A DNA stretch of 64,000 nucleotides from contig NC_134649.1 in the NCBI RefSeq assembly GCF_030463565.1, forward strand, positions 34,869,044 to 34,933,043, read 5' to 3'. Positions 12,901 through 27,900 of the stretch are shown piece after piece. Position 1 is the first letter of the stretch, and each line of letters starts with the position of its first letter. The stretch is from Pelecanus crispus. Lineage: Eukaryota > Chordata > Aves > Pelecaniformes > Pelecanidae. A model generated the notes under the pieces. The model was not told the origin of the DNA. It searched no databases and worked only from the letters and a program-made list of their open reading frames with translations. A program made the position numbers and the translations under genes.

Positions 12901-15900
12901 CTTTCCTCTTCCAGCCAGCTGCTCTGCCTCTCTGCAGCACTGTGGAACTTGTAGACAAGCCCATGTCCAAACAGCAGGGAAGAAACTGGTTGCGCATACT
13001 TAGCAATGTTTCCTGGCTTTGTCTCTAAAGGCAGGTCTTGGCTTTCCTTGCAGGCAGTGGGCTTCATTGCTGTGACTGTTCCAAGATACTATTGCTTGGC
13101 CTTATCTTCTGCATTTTCCGCTGCTGCTGTTGAAGCTTTCTTCACTAAGCCCCTTTGCTGAGCAGGTTTTTTTTCCTTTCTTTATAGGATGAGTTTGGGA
13201 AGAGTTTGGTGGAGGACTTTCCCAGTGACTTTGTGGTGGATCTCAACCCCACAGTGGATGGGTACGCTAATCACAGGCTAAGTATTTATAATGTTTCTGT
13301 CACTGAGAACTGAGTTTGTCAACAAGAGCTTGTCTGTCTTTCCTTGCAGGTCGTTCTTGTTCCCAGTGAAGTCCTTGTATAATCTGGATGAAGATGAAAG
13401 TCAGGGAGCAATTGCTATTAACCTCTTACCATTGGTGTCACAGAGCGAGCTTGGCAGGGTCACTGATGGTCCGAGTAGCCAAAGTAAAAGGTACTTTGAC
13501 ACTTACCTTTGCAGTCATCCCACGGTTAAAGGAATTGTTTTCATTTGGTGCACTACACTGCTATCAGCCCTGCCTGCCAAAGTGCCTGATAAGGAGCTGG
13601 TCAGAGAATTTACTGGTTTCCACTGTTCTTTTCCTTCTCTTGCTGTTAAGACATATTCAGATAGGTCTAGAGGCATAAGCTGGCAGGGAACTGGGTCTGT
13701 TCTGGCTCAGGCTGTTTAGGTGATCTTGGGTAAGTCATGCTGCATCTGCCTTGTTTCCCATCTGTCACATGAGAATAGTAGCTCTTTCTTCCAGTGTTAT
13801 GGTGATATTGAATGCCATATTGAGATAGATAGGCAACTTTGAGGTGGCAAAATTAATATTTTGAGCAATGATTCTCAAATAGAGAGTCACCAAGGACTTG
13901 GTGTGTGTCAACAGTACATGATTCTTTCTCACCTTCAGTTGTACTTTGACAATGTAGACTTGTGCTGCAGAGCAAAACCACAAACATGCAGCCACAAGCA
14001 AAATTTGACTGAATAATGTGGGCTTTCTCTTTGGAGAATGCAACAGGAAGCAGGTAAGAAAGAAAAACACCCAATTAAACAGTAGGGCATCAAAGTTAAA
14101 AATAATAAAAGGCTTCTGTGTTGCTGGGACTTGCAAAAAGCAAAATAGAAGGCATAGGCAAAGTAGCATGGGGAGGACATAAGGCATAATGGAAAAGTGA
14201 TGGGCATCCTGGAGGTATATAAAACATAGGACCCACTCCATTTCTGGGTTTCTTTCTTTTTTTTTTTTCACCAGGGTAGTGTCACCAATATGTCTGTCAC
14301 CCTGTTTCCGATTGCTGAGGCTCTACACTGGAGAGCAAAACAGTGGAAGCCTGGAGGAGATTGATGCCTTATTAGGTATGGGAAATAGACCTTTTATAGA
14401 GTGACTCTGTCTGCCTTGTTCCTGTCCCAGATTTGCAAAGACTTCCTGCAGTTGTAGGAAGAATTGTGCAGTTTGTGAAGGAGGCTGAGATGCTCTGTTG
14501 CCCACAAAGTGGAAGGGAGGCAGAGGAGACTATTGCTTTGTCTGGGGATGGAGTCGCTGACAAGGCTTACTCCAAATAGCCACTGGAACTGATACAGGCT
14601 TTGCTAAGAGACTTTGTCCATGCGAAGACTGAAGGATGGGTAACAAACCCAGTCCAACATGTTCTTTGCCTGCTCTGTCCCAGGTTGCCCCCTGTACCTG
14701 ACTGACCTGGAGGTTGAAGGGAAGCTGGACTCTCTGTCCAAGCAGGAACGGGAATTTCTGTGCTCACTCCTGTTCTATGCTCTCAACTGGTTTCGTGAGG
14801 TGAGTAGAGCCTTGTCTGCGGGTTCTGGAGTGTCACTGAGGAGTAGCACTTACAAACACTAACCTTAGGCTTCAGGGGTGCAAATTGTTGTTGAAGAAGA
14901 GTCTTGCCTCTTGGAAACCTTCTCCATCAAGGTCCTGGTGATCTCTCCATGTTTTTCTCTTCATTATCATTTATCCTTTATCCTGCTGCTAGCAGCAACT
15001 CTGCTGTCTTGGACAGAGGCTCTAAAGACTGCCTTGCTGATATGGGTTTTCCACCTGCTACTCACCTGCAGTCTGTACACTCTGGCACATTTTGGTGTAT
15101 GAAAATTGGTTTTGCTGTTGCAGGGAGGGTGCTGTAAACCCCAAATATATGTCTAAACTCTGAGCTAATACATGTCTAAACTATGAAGGGGGCATCAGAA
15201 AGAAAAGGTCAGTCTCACCATGCTGGAGAGCAGAGTTGCCAGCTGGTCAAGGGCATTGATTGTTGCCTTCTGCTTGGCATGTGTGAGGCCCTGCCTGCAG
15301 TACTGTGTCCAGTTTGGGGCTCCTGTTGTCATTCTGGAGTGAGTCCAGTGGAGGCTACTAGGCTGATGAGGGGCTGGAGCACGTGACATATGAAGGGAGG
15401 CTGAGAGAGCAGAGGTTTTTCAGCCTGGAGAGGGGAAGCCAGAGGAGAGGGCATGTTGCAGTCTTTTACTATGGTCTTCTGTTACCTAACAGAAGGGTTG
15501 TGCTGCACTTCCAGAGAAGCTGTGTCTTTCTTGGAGACGCTCAGTGCTCTACTAGGAAAGGCTTTAAGCAACCTGTTTAGTTAATGCTGCTTTGAGCAGG
15601 GTGTTGGACTAGAGGCTTTCACAGGTCCCTTGCAAATTCAGTTGTGATTGTGTGCTTTGTTCTATACCTCTGTGAACTTACAGAAGGGTGAAATGCAGTG
15701 CCTTCAAATGATTAGGACCATGGATTTGCTAACATTGATGGTCGATGGGAATGTTCCTTGCTGGGGTTATTCTGATAACATGAGCTATGTCAGAGAAGGT
15801 GTAGATCCACATCCCCAGTCCTCCCTGTTCCTGCTCTTCTCCCAGGACTGCCTCTTTCCTGGCAGACCTGGGAAGTGCCAAGGAATCTCCAGAGCCACAA

Positions 15901-18900
15901 GCAGCACAGAAACCTGGCAAGGTGCCGTCTGCTAAATCCGCTTCTTCAGTTAACATTAGACCTGTAGGTGTTGCTTTATTGCCTTCTGTAGATTGCGCCA
16001 ATTATGTCCATGTTCTCATGGGCTTCTGAAGAGCTTTGTTCATGCAGTCTGGATCTGGTCAAACGGGCCACTTGTGCTGTGTTGTGTGCTTATTCAGGAC
16101 TTGAGGATGTTATTCAGAAAAGAAAAGTAGTAAAAGTGGGTACAAATCTCCCTAAGTCAGTGAGTTTGGTTTGTATCTCTAGGTTGTAAATGCCTTCTGC
16201 CAGCAACAGGACGCCGAGATGAAGGGGAAAGTTTTGACTCGATTACAGAACATCACAGAGCTGCAGACTGTGCTGGGAAAATGCTTGGCAGGTGAGTATC
16301 AAACATTTGTACGTTCTGGGCCTGCACCAGCTGTGAAGTGGAAAGGGATTGGCTTAAACATCAATGGAGGAAGTATATGGTAACACATACTGCATTTTTA
16401 CAGTGGCCTAAATTTCATGCATGGACAGCTATTGTTTTCAATTTGTCTGAGCCCAAACTGCCCTTCTTAATCACCTCCTCAGTGACATGTCTTTGACTGT
16501 TCCCAGGCAGACTTGGCAGAAGCTGCCTGAGTATGGTGGATACTGTAGTAAACCAACCTCTATCCTAAAGAAACTGTGTTTCTCCAGTATTCAGGATGTA
16601 ACAAGCTGTTAAGGAATGTTATAAGCATCTGATGCCTCCAGCTGCTCTAGCCCATGAATGCCTCCTGCCTGACCACTGGAGCCCAGTGTGGAGACCCTGG
16701 GGTCTCTGTCCCAGGCTGATGGACACACCTACATGGACTGCCACAGACAAGGTGCTACCTTCAACAGCACCTATATCTAGGACTTGCATAAAACATAAGT
16801 ACAGACAGCCAAGTCCCCATCCTGCTCTTCAGCTGGTTAAGACTGAAGTTCACTAGTGAAGGCACACAAACAACACACTAGAGTCACAAGCACACGATCA
16901 TTTGGAGATCCCACAAGTATTGGCACAGCCCCTCTGTCTGCCCAATAGCCTGCCCAAATCCCAGGCCCTCTAATCTGCTCCATGGATCCCCTACTCACAG
17001 GCTGTTCCCGCTTGCTGCTCGCTAGCAAACAGACATGCACACACACACTCATCTCACAGGCACATGCTCCAGACACAAAGTCTGTGTGACCTGTAGAGAT
17101 GCTCCCAAGAACTATAGCACCTTTAACTACTGACACTGAGACCCTCGCTCGCTCCAGTTGCTGGCACCTCAGGCCCAGGGTGGTCCAACTCTAGTCGCTG
17201 ACCCAGTGTTTACTTGCAGGTCTCACCAGTAGCTGACATGTAGTCCTTGTGGCACACGCGTGCACATGTGCACATGCACACACGCACAGGATAGCAAGAT
17301 TACACTGAAATACGGTTAAGAAAGTACTTAATAAGAAGATAGGATAGACTGTGGTGATCAGGCACAGGATTTAGTCAGGCAAGTGTACTGATCAGACAGT
17401 TCTACTGACCAGCAGTGCTTTACTCATGGCATGTCCCTTTTACACTGTTTCCGTCCATTCCCCTCTCTGTTCCTCCCCACCCCACTTCCCCGCACATTCC
17501 TTCATTAATTTAAATAGTTCTACCCTCCTCCCTGCCATCAGACTATCCCAAATCCTCAATTTCCTCTTTTTCCTCCCATCTTATCAGTTACAAAGTCCAG
17601 GTGTCCATTCCCAAAGCCATGCCTGGCGTTTCTTAATGGCCCATCACTTACAAACTGGAGACTTTTGGTCTTTGGCATTGTCTCCATTATCCCTTGTCTA
17701 CCAGGTTTGTGTCTGTCCTTGTTTATGGCTTCTTCCTTTACTTATTATCTCCTTTTACATTGAAAAGGTCTTTGATAAGATAAACTTAATGAAGAATACA
17801 CTGTCACCTTCCACATACCCTTACACAAGCTATCCATTAAGAGCTGTGTCTGTAAACCAACAGTCCAACTTCATCCTAAATAAAGTGCAGCCTCAACACC
17901 TTTCTGCTGCTCCGAGCGCACCACAAGGCCAGCATGGAAAGGGCTCAGACATGCTAGAACTGCCCTTTAAGCTTCACCAACACGGACAGATGTCCAAGGA
18001 CAGCTGAGCACTTGTTATGCTCCCTGGCTGGAGGAATGGGAAGAGCTGTAATTGCAGTGCAGTGCAGACATACGATAAGGCTAATTGGAGCTAAATGCAC
18101 CTCAGCATAAGAGCAGAAGGATGTTCACCAGGATAGTGAAACATAATGGTACTTCCTCTAGATATGTATCTTGCCTGTATTTTGTCATTCAGGAGCTGAA
18201 ATAACCCAATTTCTACATTTTGGCTCTTTCAGCAACCCCTGGCTATGTCCCACCACCAGCTACTTTTGATTCTGAAGCCCTGGAGGCCGTACCATCCATT
18301 AATGGTCCAGTGAGAAAAAGGAATGGTAAAGAAAGTTTAAAACATTTAAGCAAACAGATATGATGTGTGTTTGACTGGCGTATTGCACTGCAACCATTGC
18401 ACTTGTGTGTACATAAAGCACAGAGTTCCTGACAAGGTCCATCTAGCTCAAAATCTTATCTGATCAACTCCTGTTGCAACTGAAGTGGAGATGTAAAAAT
18501 ATCCTACTCCAAACAGGTGTTGGATAGTCTATCTCCTTGGGAAAACTGATGCTTAGCATTTAACAGTGAAAATCCAGGGCTTTCATTGACTGTTTTCATC
18601 TGCCAAAGTATTTTCTGCAGCAGTAAGCTGTTCTGCCTTTGATGGGTTTGTGCAATTGTCTGGTACTGAACCTGTGGCTTGAGCTGCCTTGCAAATCCCT
18701 GACCTTTAGGTTGTACGTAACTGATCTCTTAGGAAATTTGTCATGGCTCTACTGCACAAGGAAATGCTTCCTTCAGCCTTTCCCATTGCTAGCTCCCATA
18801 GAGAAGAAACAGAACTTGCCTTTCAGGTTTTCAAGCTGAAGTAGATTTGCTTTGTTCTTTCTGTCTCTAGTTCTATTTCTAGTTTAGATTAACATTTCCT

Positions 18901-21900
18901 AGGAACATGTCTGCCTTTGAGCAGACAAAGGCAAACTGAAAGTGGACAAAAATTCACATTCCATTTAATGAAAACAACTGGAGGAGGCCACAGATTAGAG
19001 CGCCCTTTTCTCCTGGGCCAAACCCATTCTGCAGGGACTGGACCTGTCACGTAGGAGTGATTAAGGCAGAAGGAAATTTATGACTATGTTCTGCAACAAG
19101 AGGAGGATACATCACTTGAGATACTTTATTTTGAAGGAGCGGAAGTAAGTGCTGAGACTAGTAAGCCCAGCTCAGACTAGACCAAGAGATTCCTGAGCTT
19201 AGCTTGTCTTGCCTACAAAAAAATCAGTGAGTACTGTGATCATGGGTCACAGCCTTGAGAACATACAGTTTTGACACCAACCTTGCTCTTCCTTTAGGTG
19301 TGCAGCATCTCACTGTAGCTGAGCTAAGTTAAATAGTTTGCTGCCAACAAAAAGGGGAAGGCTTCACTCTCCCCCTCACACCTGGCCCTGGTAACTTATT
19401 GGCTGTCTGTTTGGTCTAATACATCCTGTGCAATTTACTTGGAAAATTTTTTGATCTCTCTGCTACATAGTGCATCAGGTATGAGAATCTCCCTACTGTT
19501 GTCAGCAGTGAAGACCATTGCAAGGAATTCATTGAGTTACACTGCTGTTGGCTTGGCATCCCTGCAAGTCCCTTCTGTAGTTGTGTCTTATCGTCCTTTT
19601 CCAGGTCCTCTTCCTTCCTCAATACTGTATCTGAGGAAAAAACATTAAATTTTCGTTCAAGCATTTTTTTAAGATGATGTCCCACTCATTTTTGCAATCA
19701 CTTCATAATGTTTAAACTGCAGTAAGAACAGTGAGACTCGCTTTTATTTCTTACTGTGATTTTATAAAAGAGAAGCTGGTTGTGGGGAAGCCCCAAATGT
19801 ATTTGACTCTCTTTTGGACCGTGATCCTGGCTACGGATGACACACAACCTGTGCATGCTCCATGCTTTCTTAGGGCTGATTAAAGTGCAACCTGTGCTGT
19901 TTCCCTGGCTGCAAGTGCTGTCTAGTGTTGAGCGCAGTGTAGCCTTTGTTTCTGAAGTTGCTTTTCTCTTTAAGGAAGGAAAAAAAAGACTGATGGCAGC
20001 AAAGCCGGCTCTGCAGATCGTTCTCAAGCAGATGACAGTTCTGAGGGAAACCAGCCTGATACTGAGCTCTCCGAGCTGGATAGGGTAGGTGTATACCCCT
20101 GGGGACTTGCAAGAAAGACAGACTAGGGAAGATGACATAGAAGCATAAGTAGAAGCTTTGAGAGAGGGGTTGTTCATTTCAAAAGTTAATCACAGTCAAG
20201 TAGTTCAATTCTGCTTTCTGACACTTGCCTCCCATCTGAATTTTGAAAATCATATGCTGCAGAGGCCAGACACTCTCCAGCAGGCAGTGTGGTTCAGGGC
20301 AGTGCAAATGTGCAGGATTATCAATCATACTATTAGTTATTCTCTGGTTAAGAGTATAGAAGTTTTCTCTTTTTAAGCCAGTGTCCCATCTCTCAAATTA
20401 CTGCAATAACCTGCCACTCCTAGAATCAGGTCAGAAATTGTGAGATGAATCTGGAAAATACAAACCCTGGTAAGGACTGTATCTCCCACTGATTCTAGTC
20501 TGCTTTAGTCATGGGCCCTCATTTTGCAAATTTTCCTTGAGGTATTTAATCAATGTATTCATGATAAGGTATCTAAAATTATCCATTTTCATCACACGCT
20601 AAGAACTATTTCCCAAACCTATCAGCTAATGAATTATTGGATTTTATTTCTTCTTCTTTTGAATAAGCTTTTACAGTATTGTCATCAGGTCTGGAATGCA
20701 AGATCTGTGCTGGCTGAAAGAGAAGCCAGGGGAATGCGCCCACCTTCGGGCTCAGCATCCTGGGGGCTGGGGTCTCATAGCCTCCCACAAGGCCCCACTT
20801 CTACCACTGTTACTAATAAATGTTATTCAGAGTCCATTTTATCAATTTCAGCCAGGCAAATATGCTTCTACTTCCCTGATATTGTACAGATATGATAACT
20901 GAGTCAGATATGATAACAAAGTCACTTAAGTAACAGAGAATAAGCAAAGTCTCAAATAGTTTTGGGAAGGAATGTATCTAATCTTTCTTACTTAACTATA
21001 GCACTGGTCCCATACGAGCCCTTAGATGCCATGCCCTGCCCATGGTGGTAGTGTACAGAAATCCTGTTGTGAGCCACATGTAACATACATCGGCTCCTGC
21101 GACAGGGTTGCATGGAGTGAATCTCTAAGAACTTAGAGATTGTCAACCAGAGGCAACAGAGCATCCCATAGTTTACCATCCTGGTATGTATCAAAGATAA
21201 AAACATTTGCCTTCATCTCTCATGGTGCTTATGGTGCAAGTCCAGAAAGGGTTTCACAGAAAGGAGATAGCAAAAATTATTCCAGTTTCCTAAGTATTAT
21301 TTTTTTCTAGAAAATTTTTAGTAACTTGCACAGTCCAAAATGAAAATGCTTCTGATTCTATGTGCTTGTCTCTCTACTAGCTATTGTGAATTCTTCTTAG
21401 TCTTTTTTTTCAACCTGGCACAAAATATAGAAATCTGTGTGAAAGAAATAGCTTTATTTGAGCTAGAAAGTCTTACAGTCTGGCAGGTTGCAACCTTAAT
21501 TCTGCTATTTACTTTTCAGACTGCTTCTGAGAGAGACGCAGGAAATCCTCTGGCACAGCTGCAGAGCTATCGCCTGTATTTCCGAGAGTTAGACCTCGAA
21601 GTGTTCACTGTACTCCACTGTGGGCTGCTGACAAAGTCTGTCTTGGACACAGAGATGCATACAGAGGTGAATGCAACAGCATAAAACCATACTGATAAAA
21701 CTTTGTGGAACTGCCTCTCTCAGAGGCCTTGGCTCTTTCTGTTCCATTAAAACGGACAGATTGATGTTAAGATGTGTTGGTCCAGGTCTGTGAACTATGT
21801 ACTAGGAGAGAATTTGCCCCCAAAGAAACCAAAGTAGTTCAAGGCACTGAGATAAAGACTGTCCTGAGAACAGCAGACATGTAGTGTAGCAACGTTAAAA

Positions 21901-24900
21901 ACAAAATAATACAAACGTTGCATAAAAGGAAAAAGGATACAGTATAGCATGTATAGACCTAAGGAAAGAAAGGGACTTTAATATTGAACACTGCCTAGCT
22001 GTAGGATGTTAAATACACCAAGAGGCAGCTTGCCTATTAAAAAGAACCTACGGCACTGAAGTAAAGCCCATGGTGCAAAAAGGCAAGTGTCTCCAGGCAT
22101 CAGCAGATTGGAAACTTGGCACAAATGTGGGACTGATGTCGTGAATGTGCCCTCAGTGGGCAGGGTCCTGTTTATCATCTGGGAGCTTATATACAACTGC
22201 ATTGTTATCAATGTGGAAAGCAGAAGTGCTTAATTTTGTTACCCTCTTTGTAGGCAGACTGAGCCCATCTGGAGTCTAATTTTGTTAGGCTACAGTAAGG
22301 TTCATAAACTGTGAAAAGGCCATGGCAAGCTGGAGTACAGCCTGGCCTGCTCCAAGGACAGCTGTCTCTGTGCCTGTGGGTAACAGGCCAACTTGAAGAC
22401 TGTGACAAGTCTCTTGGGCTATGTGGCATTATTTCAAATTACTTGTTGACTCAGTTGGTGAATTTTGTGACTCTTGGGCTTAAACCTCTTTCTATCCTTA
22501 CAAGCTTATTTTCAATGTCATTGTATATAAATCATTTCCCTCTTCAGTAGTTAAGCGTTACTGACATTGCCTCAGCTATGTTCAGAGCACCAGGTTTGCT
22601 TCTCACTTTGAGTAACCAGAACCAATGCCCCATACCTGCAATAAGGGAGACATTTGGTAGATGCTAGGGTTTTATAGGTCCCTGGCTGAGGTTAACCAAG
22701 CCAGGAGTCATAACTAGAAATGGAGGGAGTGAACTTGAGCTTCAAGGCACTAGAGTTGAGTCTGGGTCCTGGGCCTGACTGTTCTTGTAATTGCAGGCTC
22801 GTGAAGTTGTGCAGCTGGGGCCTGCTGAACTTTGCTTCCTTCTGGATGACCTGTGCTGGAAGCTGGAACATGTGCTGACCCCGGGCTCCACAAGGAGAGT
22901 GCCCTTTCCAAAGGCAAGTACAGCAGCAGCCAATGCGTCTAGACCTGGGCTGAGGAAGAGCACATCAGTGGCCTCCAGGCCTTTCCTGAGAGAAATGTTT
23001 TTCAGAATTATTTTCACCTAACAGTTAAATGGAAGTCTGATACCCAACTGTGTGTTAGAGCAGCACTTGCTCTTTCGAAAGAGACTTTTGTACCACTTCC
23101 CTTGCTGAAGTGTTTGCAGCACCTGGTTCTCTGCATGTTTCAGGAAAGGGTATATGACTGAGGCCTTGTAGCCTCAAAACTCAAGTGACCCATTTTCTAG
23201 CCCTCCTTGGGGAGACTGGCTCTGCTGTTCAAGAAGCAGCTCAGGTTAGGTAGGCCAGATAGCTGCCGCATCCAACAGAAGCTGCTGGATCCATGTTTCT
23301 GCTTTTTCTGCAGTCTTTAGAAGAATACCCGGAGTGCAGTGACTTCTTGCATTCCTGGCTGATGCCTTCAGGAGGGAAGTAAACATGTGTGACCCACTGC
23401 ATTAAACTATGAGAAACTCACTACAACATGATCGACTCCATCATATTCAGTGTTCTTTCTCCTTGTCTTTATATCTATCTTGATTCCTATGTGTAGAGAC
23501 TGCCTTCTCTTAGTGTTTGAGTAAAATGTTGGACTCTATGATCTTAAAGGTCTTTTCCAACCTAAATGATTCTATGATTCTATAAAAGAGCTATGTGTCA
23601 CATCAGTTTTATTCTTTTCATCAAATGTTATCCACTTGTCTGAGTTGGTGCTGGTTGTTCAGCAGAAGCCAACTTTCTTACTCTGTGATCCTTCCTGACA
23701 AGAGTGTATGGCATCAGGAATTGCACTCCTCAGAAGCACTCTGAGGTAGCGCTTGATGCAAAATTATTCTCAAGTGAGGCTGATGAAGTGACTTTAATCT
23801 TTTGAGTTTGCTGCAGGAAAGAGGCTACAAGGATATTGGCTTTTCCCACCTGTGTCAGAGATCCCCCAAGGAAGTTGCTATGTGTGTAGTCAAGCTACTA
23901 AAGCCACTGTGTAATCACATGGAGAACATGCACAACTACTTCCAGGTCAGTAGGCAGCAATTTTGACTCAAAAAACTGTCAAGTTTTGTCACCTCTGAAA
24001 GTATTTTTAGTTTTGTTTGTGGGAAAAAGAGAGTTGCTTTGTTTTCTTCACATTTTTTAAACATGGAATTTATGGAAATGGGTTCTTGTGCTGTTATCTT
24101 TCCTTGGAATAGCATTTAATGAATTATTTGTTCTGTATTAAAGGCAGCTGTTACACAAAATCAGGGTGTGGAAGATGAACCAAGAGTGAACATCCAGGAG
24201 CACCAGCTGATGTCTTCTTGTTACCAACAGCTGTTAGTAACTTTTCGCTCCCTATTTGCTTGGTGAGTTTAAACAAAAAAGTATGTAGTCGCCTAAGTGA
24301 GCAAAGTCGATTCATTGCTTCCTCTTCTCATTCCTTTTCTTGAAAGTGTTTGTATCCAGCATGTGGCCTGTCAGCCATGCAGAACAACACACTGCAGTGG
24401 TTGGAGACTTTTAAGCTCTTTATAGTTATGTCAAGCTTCATTGCCTGATCCTGAGCTGAACTAAAGCTGTAGGTGACAAAGCACTGAACTGAATAGAATT
24501 CAATGTGCTTTTGGTTCAAGACCAGCATAAGGGGCATACTGGCACACCTAGTTGTGCAATTTCCATTCTGCTTAGGGATCTTGGAATTTCTTACCCAGTA
24601 AGTCCCCTCATCCTTTGCTAAATTGTCACTGCCTGCATCCTGAGCAATGAAAGAATTCCTTTTGCCAATGGGAAAGGATGAATGTGTACTTCATTGACAA
24701 ATAGCCTGTGCTGCTGATGCACTCGAACTGGATTCATAAATGTCAAACCCCTTGTAACTTTCATATTACAGGGCTCTTCTTGCGTATCCAGCTTCTTTGT
24801 TTTTTGTGTTGCAAAAATATGCCCAGATATGCTTTTACATCTGATACTTCTCTTCCTTCTAGTCTGATGATGAACTGGATTTTTTGTTTGTTTTTTTCCC

Positions 24901-27900
24901 CCCCTCTCAGGAATGGTTTTTCTCAGCATGAAAATACTGACTTGCTAAGGTCAGCTCTCCAGGTGCTTGCAGACAGGCTAAAGCCGGGAGAGACAGAGTT
25001 TCTTCTTCTTGAGGAGCTGATAAGGTAGAAGCAGTATTTCCCAAGTTCTGCAAGGGATGAATTTCAAGCAGTTTTCTCTGGTTTGTGTGGGCATGATGGG
25101 TAAACGTGTGTTTGGGACCTCTCATAGAGACCACAATAGCTTAAAACAAAGCTTTGTATTTAATTGAATGGCAGTGCAGTCAAACCTAATGAAAAGGAGC
25201 TACTGGATTATAAAATATGCATTAATCTATGGATCTCATTTGTTTGTATGCTATTTGAGATGAGATTAGTAGGATTCACAGAAGAAATTAGTATGTTCTG
25301 GATAGTTCAAATGCCTACAGGAACACTAGGCAAAAGCAGTGTATAAAGATGTTGCTAGACTTAGAGCGACTGGGGTTTGAGAGGAGTTTCTCAGTGACTG
25401 AATTTTTATCTACTAGTGGTTGACTGCTCCTTCAGAAGGGCACTGCCAGACAAAATACTGGGCTAGGGAGACCTTGGATCTGAGATGGTCTAGTAGTTCC
25501 TTTTTATTTATGTGTTTCTAGGAGATTACCCTATCTACACTGTGTTCACATTTTCCCTTTCCTGTTATCCCCAGTGAGAGTTTTCACTACCTACTGAATT
25601 TCCAGCAGAGTGTTCCCAGCTTCCACTGTGCGTTCATCCTCACTCAGCTTCTGATTGCCATCGCTGAGAAACCAATGGCTGGCTGGAAGAAAGAGAAAAT
25701 GGGTAATGTGTGAAGAACCTCTAATCTCAGATTAGTTTTCGTGCTGTCCTTTGCCTGTAAATCTTGGGTTCTATCTCTGGAGTGCATCTGTTGAGGGAGA
25801 GGTTTCCCTTTGGTATCCTAGTAATCTCACTGGATGAACAGTCCTAGCTATTAATAAAGGAACAGCAGTAAACATATTGGAACCTCTTTGGTACTTGTTT
25901 TGCTGTGCCTCAGTCACATGCAGGAAGGCAGACTGCAGCTCTCTTAACTGGTGTTTTTAAAAATCAGAGCTTCACTGCTTTTAAGAGTTCTAAGAACAAG
26001 CCTGCTGTTCAATTTTGGTACCAGTTTAATCACTGATTGTGGAGGTGATCATAGACTTAATCTGATATGGTTCCTAGTGCAAGTACACATGACTGTGACA
26101 GCTCATTTTCAAAAATTACAGAAATGAACTGCAAATACAGCTGTTACTTCAGGGCACAGAGAGGAAAACCTGTATGTTCTTAACCCCATGCAACAAATGT
26201 TTTCCATTAAGAGAGCTCTTCTCATGGATTAGGACCCGTTCTGTAAGAGGAATAGCATTCAAGCAGATAAGGCATAGGCATGCTTGCAGGGAATATACAA
26301 GAAAACTAGTTGGTCTCCACTTTGTCACACAGTGAAATAAAGACTCCAGACGGTCACCTCTCTCAGCCATACCTTGTCATACTAAGACACCTCTAGAATT
26401 TGTCCCTCCCAGATCCTCATAGCCACTCAGAATTGTAAGTTCCCTACTTTGAGATTATTTTACTATTTTAAACAGCCCCACACTGGGGAAACTGCCCGCT
26501 GAATATGGCAGGGAATAACCAATTTTAACTAACAATTTAGTGGTTTTAAACATTTCTGCAAGAGACAAGCAGGTTTGTTAGCAGTTTTGATTTAAGAAAT
26601 CTGTAAACTTTAAACTTGCCTGTTCACATTTATTATTATAGTGCTGTGGACAAAAAGTCAAGCCACTTGTTATTGGAATTCCATTTCTAGCAATGGATGC
26701 CCTAAGAGTTGCATATTGCCTAATTGAAAACAAACAGTTGGCACACTGTAGGAGCTACCAAACAAATAAGTCTTAACATAAGTTTGTCAGGGACAAATGG
26801 CCAGAGATGGATCACAGTTCTGATGTGAAAAGGTATTCCAGACCAGGAACACACTGGATGTGCATGTGTTTTGTGATCACGATGTATGTCCTTGTGGCCT
26901 TACTGCTTTTTAGGGGAAATGCATTCTGACTCACCAAAGTTCAGGCATATTGTGATCTTTCAAAAAGCCATTTGGACACACTGCCTTTATATGGAAGAAG
27001 GATATTATCTTGGATTCTTCCTTCAGTAGGTTATCCCTTATCTTTTACAGCTTCACTAGCAAAGCAATTCCTCTGCCAGTCATGGATAAAGCCTGGTGGA
27101 GACCGAGAGAAGGGCAGCCAGTTCAACAGTGCACTGCATACTCTGCTCTGGTAAGGCTCAAGCCATTGTCTCAAGCATGCCAAGACACTCTTTTTCTAAT
27201 TACTGTTGCTGCAGAGGAATGACACCTCTCAATCATAAACCTCATACTTAGATAGTTTGGCCTAAAGCACTATTTCTACAGCATTGAAAGACAGCGAGCA
27301 ATAGGAAGAATTCTGTTAACCATTGGCCGTAGAAGCATGTTTGGACCTTATGTTTGCTAGACTATAGCTTGTCAGTCTACATCAACACATCTATACATGT
27401 ATGCGTGCATACATACACATGAAAGTGTGGATTTGGACCAAAGTGTCTGGGTTTTTTTTCACTAAACTGAAAGCAAATCAGCTCTCACTGAAGTCAAGGA
27501 GAGCAGGACTGGGTATTAGGTGAAATACAATCACAGAATCACAGGGTGGCTGAGGTTGGAAGGGACCTCTGGAGGTCACCTTGTTCCAACCCAACTCCTC
27601 CAGCAGGGTGACCTAGAGCAGTCTGCCCAGGACCATGCTGGGCACAACCCTCTAAGCTTGGCTGTTCAGCCAGTTTTCAGTCCACTTCACCGTCTGCTCA
27701 TCCAGCACATACTTCAACAGCTACTCTATGAGGATCTTACAGGAGACTGTTGAAAACCTTGCAAGACTATATCCACTACTCTCCCCTCATCTACAAGCCA
27801 GTCATTTCATCGAAGGTTACCAGGGTGTTCAGATATGACTTCCCCTTGGTGAATCCATGCTGACTGCTCCCAGTCACCTTCTTGTCCTTCATGTGCCTGG

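Noticed and set aside
12504-13067. 187-codon minus-strand frame
   Set aside because: It lies wholly in a FANCD2 intron, with no family resemblance and no start or splice context.
13765-14271. 168-codon minus-strand frame with hydrophobic stretches
   Set aside because: The hydrophobic runs come from the reverse of A-rich intron and the polypyrimidine tract before the exon at 14275.
14256-14274. T/C-rich run as a separate regulatory element
   Set aside because: It is simply the strong polypyrimidine tract of the FANCD2 acceptor at 14274.
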